From: Viridibacillus soli
GTDB lineage: Bacteria > Bacillota > Bacilli > Bacillales_A > Planococcaceae
Assembly: GCF_016612995.1 (NCBI RefSeq)
Contig: NZ_JAEOAH010000015.1
Coordinates: 1 to 64,000, forward strand
Length of the DNA: 64,000 nucleotides
Direction of reading: 5' to 3'
Shown here: piece by piece, positions 62,689 through 64,000 of the stretch
Position numbering within the stretch: the first letter of the stretch is position 1
How the letters are laid out: every line of letters starts with the position of its first letter
Made by a program: the position numbers and the translations under genes
Notes under the pieces: model-generated
What the model saw: the letters and a program-made list of their open reading frames with translations, nothing else
Database searches by the model: none
Told to the model about the DNA's origin: nothing

Positions 62689-62730
62689 AAAAATGGCCTT
62701 CGCTTAAGTAAACGAAGGCCATTTTTATAT
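62689..62730. terminator. Bidirectional terminator
   Basis: AAAAATGGCCTTCG / CGAAGGCCATTTTT hairpin between two convergent genes, with A and T runs on the two sides serving both directions. Confidence 0.9.
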
Positions 62731-63195
62731 TTACATAACATCTCCAATAGCTTTTGCCTTTCGTTTACGAATCATATTGAAGATGAGTTGCATAAATACT
62801 TCCGCAAAGACAAGTCCCATAACAATTGCACCCGTAATAATGAACGCTCTTGCTGCATATTGAATGCTTGCAAGATAATCATTTTCAACAACATGTCTCA
62901 TCGCGTTATATGCCATTCCACCAGGAACGAGTGGAATAATACCGGCAACACTAAAAATAATCATCGGCATTTTAAACCGTCTTGCCAAAATATGCGCTAC
63001 TATCGAAATAACAAAAGCTCCCGCAAAGGAAGCTGGTACGGCATCCACACCTTGCTTCTGCAAAGTAAAGTATATTAGCCATCCAATGGCACCCGCTAAT
63101 CCACAATGGAACAGCGTTTTTTTCGGTGCATTAAAGAGAATCCCAAAAGCCGCTGTTGCTATAAAACTAAAAACTCCTTGGATGACCCACAACAT
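62731..63195 (-). CDS. Threonine/serine exporter family, small subunit (ThrE C-terminal part, YjjB-like)
   Basis: 154 residues, four to five hydrophobic segments, ThrE_2/DUF3815 type: KKTLFHCGLAGAIGWLIYF and GIIPLVPGGMAYNA are typical. The ATG at 63195 is 6 bases after AGGAGG. It forms a pair with the gene just upstream, 10 bases away; together they equal one full-length ThrE exporter. In E. coli the related YjjB/YjjP pair exports succinate, so the cargo is uncertain. Confidence 0.88.
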   Translation of the reverse strand: MLWVIQGVFSFIATAAFGILFNAPKKTLFHCGLAGAIGWLIYFTLQKQGVDAVPASFAGAFVISIVAHILARRFKMPMIIFSVAGIIPLVPGGMAYNAMRHVVENDYLASIQYAARAFIITGAIVMGLVFAEVFMQLIFNMIRKRKAKAIGDVM

Positions 63196-63205
63196 AGTAT
63201 TCCTC

Positions 63206-63955
63206 CTAAAATGACAATACGAGTGCAATACCCGCTCCAATTGCAAATGCTGTTAAAAAGGCTTCCATACCTTTAGCTACGCCGGACACAAAATGTCCCG
63301 CCATCAAGTCACGCACAGCATTTGCAATAAGCAAACCTGGCACTAATGGCATGACAGAAGCAATTATAATTTTATCTATTTGAATACCAATACCAAATCT
63401 CACTGCTAAAAACGCTGTAATGCCTACGAATAGCGAAGCTGTAAATTCCGCAAAAAATTTCACCTTCGTTAGCTCATGCATTAATACGAAAATTAGAAAT
63501 CCAACACCACCAGCTAAAATTGCTGCAGCTACATCCTTCCACATTCCTTCAAACAAAATTAAAAAACAGCCGCTCGCAATAGCCGCAGCGACTATTTGCA
63601 CCCAAGTTGGGAATAGTAAATTTGCGCGATCTAAACGCTGTAACTCCTCATACGCTTCTTCTAAAGTAATTTGCTCTGTCGCCAAACGACGTGATACGCC
63701 ATTAACAAGTGCAATTTTTGCTAAATCCGTCGAACGTCTCGGAATTTGGATAATTCTTGTCGGCCTTTGATGACCAGCAGAAAATATAATTCCCGTAGGT
63801 GTCACGAAGCTTTGTGCGGATGTTAACCCTTGTGAATTTGCCATGCGTAACATCGTATCCTCAGCACGATAGGTTTCGGCTCCACTTTGCATAAGTAATC
63901 TTCCGGCAAGAAGAAAACAATCTATCGCAAGCTCTTCTTCTTTAATCTCAATCAC
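63206..63955 (-). CDS. Threonine/serine exporter family, large subunit (ThrE N-terminal part, YjjP-like)
   Basis: 249 residues: an N-terminal cytoplasmic region with AGRLLMQSGAETYRAEDTM and the SFVTPTGIIFS strand, followed by five hydrophobic segments (VMPLVPGLLIANAVRDLMAG). ThrE/DUF1212 family. The GTG start at 63955 is 6 bases after GGAG. Cotranscribed with the small subunit, as usual for split ThrE exporters. Confidence 0.88.
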   Translation of the reverse strand: MIEIKEEELAIDCFLLAGRLLMQSGAETYRAEDTMLRMANSQGLTSAQSFVTPTGIIFSAGHQRPTRIIQIPRRSTDLAKIALVNGVSRRLATEQITLEEAYEELQRLDRANLLFPTWVQIVAAAIASGCFLILFEGMWKDVAAAILAGGVGFLIFVLMHELTKVKFFAEFTASLFVGITAFLAVRFGIGIQIDKIIIASVMPLVPGLLIANAVRDLMAGHFVSGVAKGMEAFLTAFAIGAGIALVLSF

Positions 63956-64000
63956 TATTTTCTCCAGCCTTTCATAATCTAATTTTATTAAAAATACGTT

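Overview
The window looks like chromosomal DNA of a low-GC, spore-former-type Firmicute of the Bacillaceae/Planococcaceae, closest in style to Lysinibacillus or Solibacillus. Strong GGAGG ribosome sites, intrinsic terminators after most genes, a preQ1 riboswitch, an S-box, a LexA/DinR-type box, YolD, Spx, HelD, YfmM-like, YczE-like and YitT-like proteins all fit. The genus is inference; there is no rRNA in the window.

Layout. 0-1 kb: tail of an unknown gene and a broken element-type integrase. 1-1.5 kb: queT under a preQ1-I riboswitch. 1.7-8 kb: a five-gene leftward fatty-acid degradation operon (two acyl-CoA ligases, thiolase, HSD10-type dehydrogenase, acyl-CoA dehydrogenase) with a cre-like site in its promoter. 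8.3-9.2 kb: threonine dehydrogenase, whose partner kbl lies at 23.4 kb. 10.4-16.3 kb: an accessory stretch with RDD and YolD proteins, an SOS-controlled UvrX-type polymerase, a secreted M60 metalloprotease, and a field of gene fragments (IS1182 remnant, protease tail, EAL tail, two broken Y-family polymerases) made partly by segmental duplication. 17-22 kb: methionine block (metNPQ under an S-box; divergent mtnU/mtnE). 22-26.8 kb: NERD protein, kbl, YczE-like, YbaK. 26.9-30 kb: wrecked topB copy with an IS3 scrap beside an intact topB. 31-42.6 kb: flavin reductase, TIP30-like SDR, PseG-like protein, YfmM-type ABC-F, YitT, an Spx paralogue with a MarR regulator, ECF sigma factor, CBS/HlyC membrane protein, M20 dipeptidase. 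43.5-51.9 kb: nitroreductase, membrane diguanylate cyclase, PlsY paralogue, frameshifted amidase, DUF2804, GlpQ-like phosphodiesterase, HelD. 52-64 kb: two small proteins, SGNH esterase, double GNAT, a heterodimeric ABC exporter, an MCP remnant, EamA exporter, a PAS-GGDEF-EAL protein and a two-part ThrE exporter.

The most unusual content is non-coding. (i) Twelve copies of a ~117-bp hairpin repeat occur in three tandem clusters; two clusters lie exactly between a stop codon (metQ, yfmM-like) and that transcript's terminator, and their stems show compensatory changes. (ii) Five intergenic arrays carry a 9-mer box, TTTACGCTC, repeated at exactly 21-bp intervals and ending in a common tail. (iii) A 16-unit, 42-bp satellite is itself built from two 21-bp half-units. 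(iv) Two ~200-bp MITE-like elements have terminal inverted repeats and probable target duplications. The first three are the best candidates for an undescribed system.
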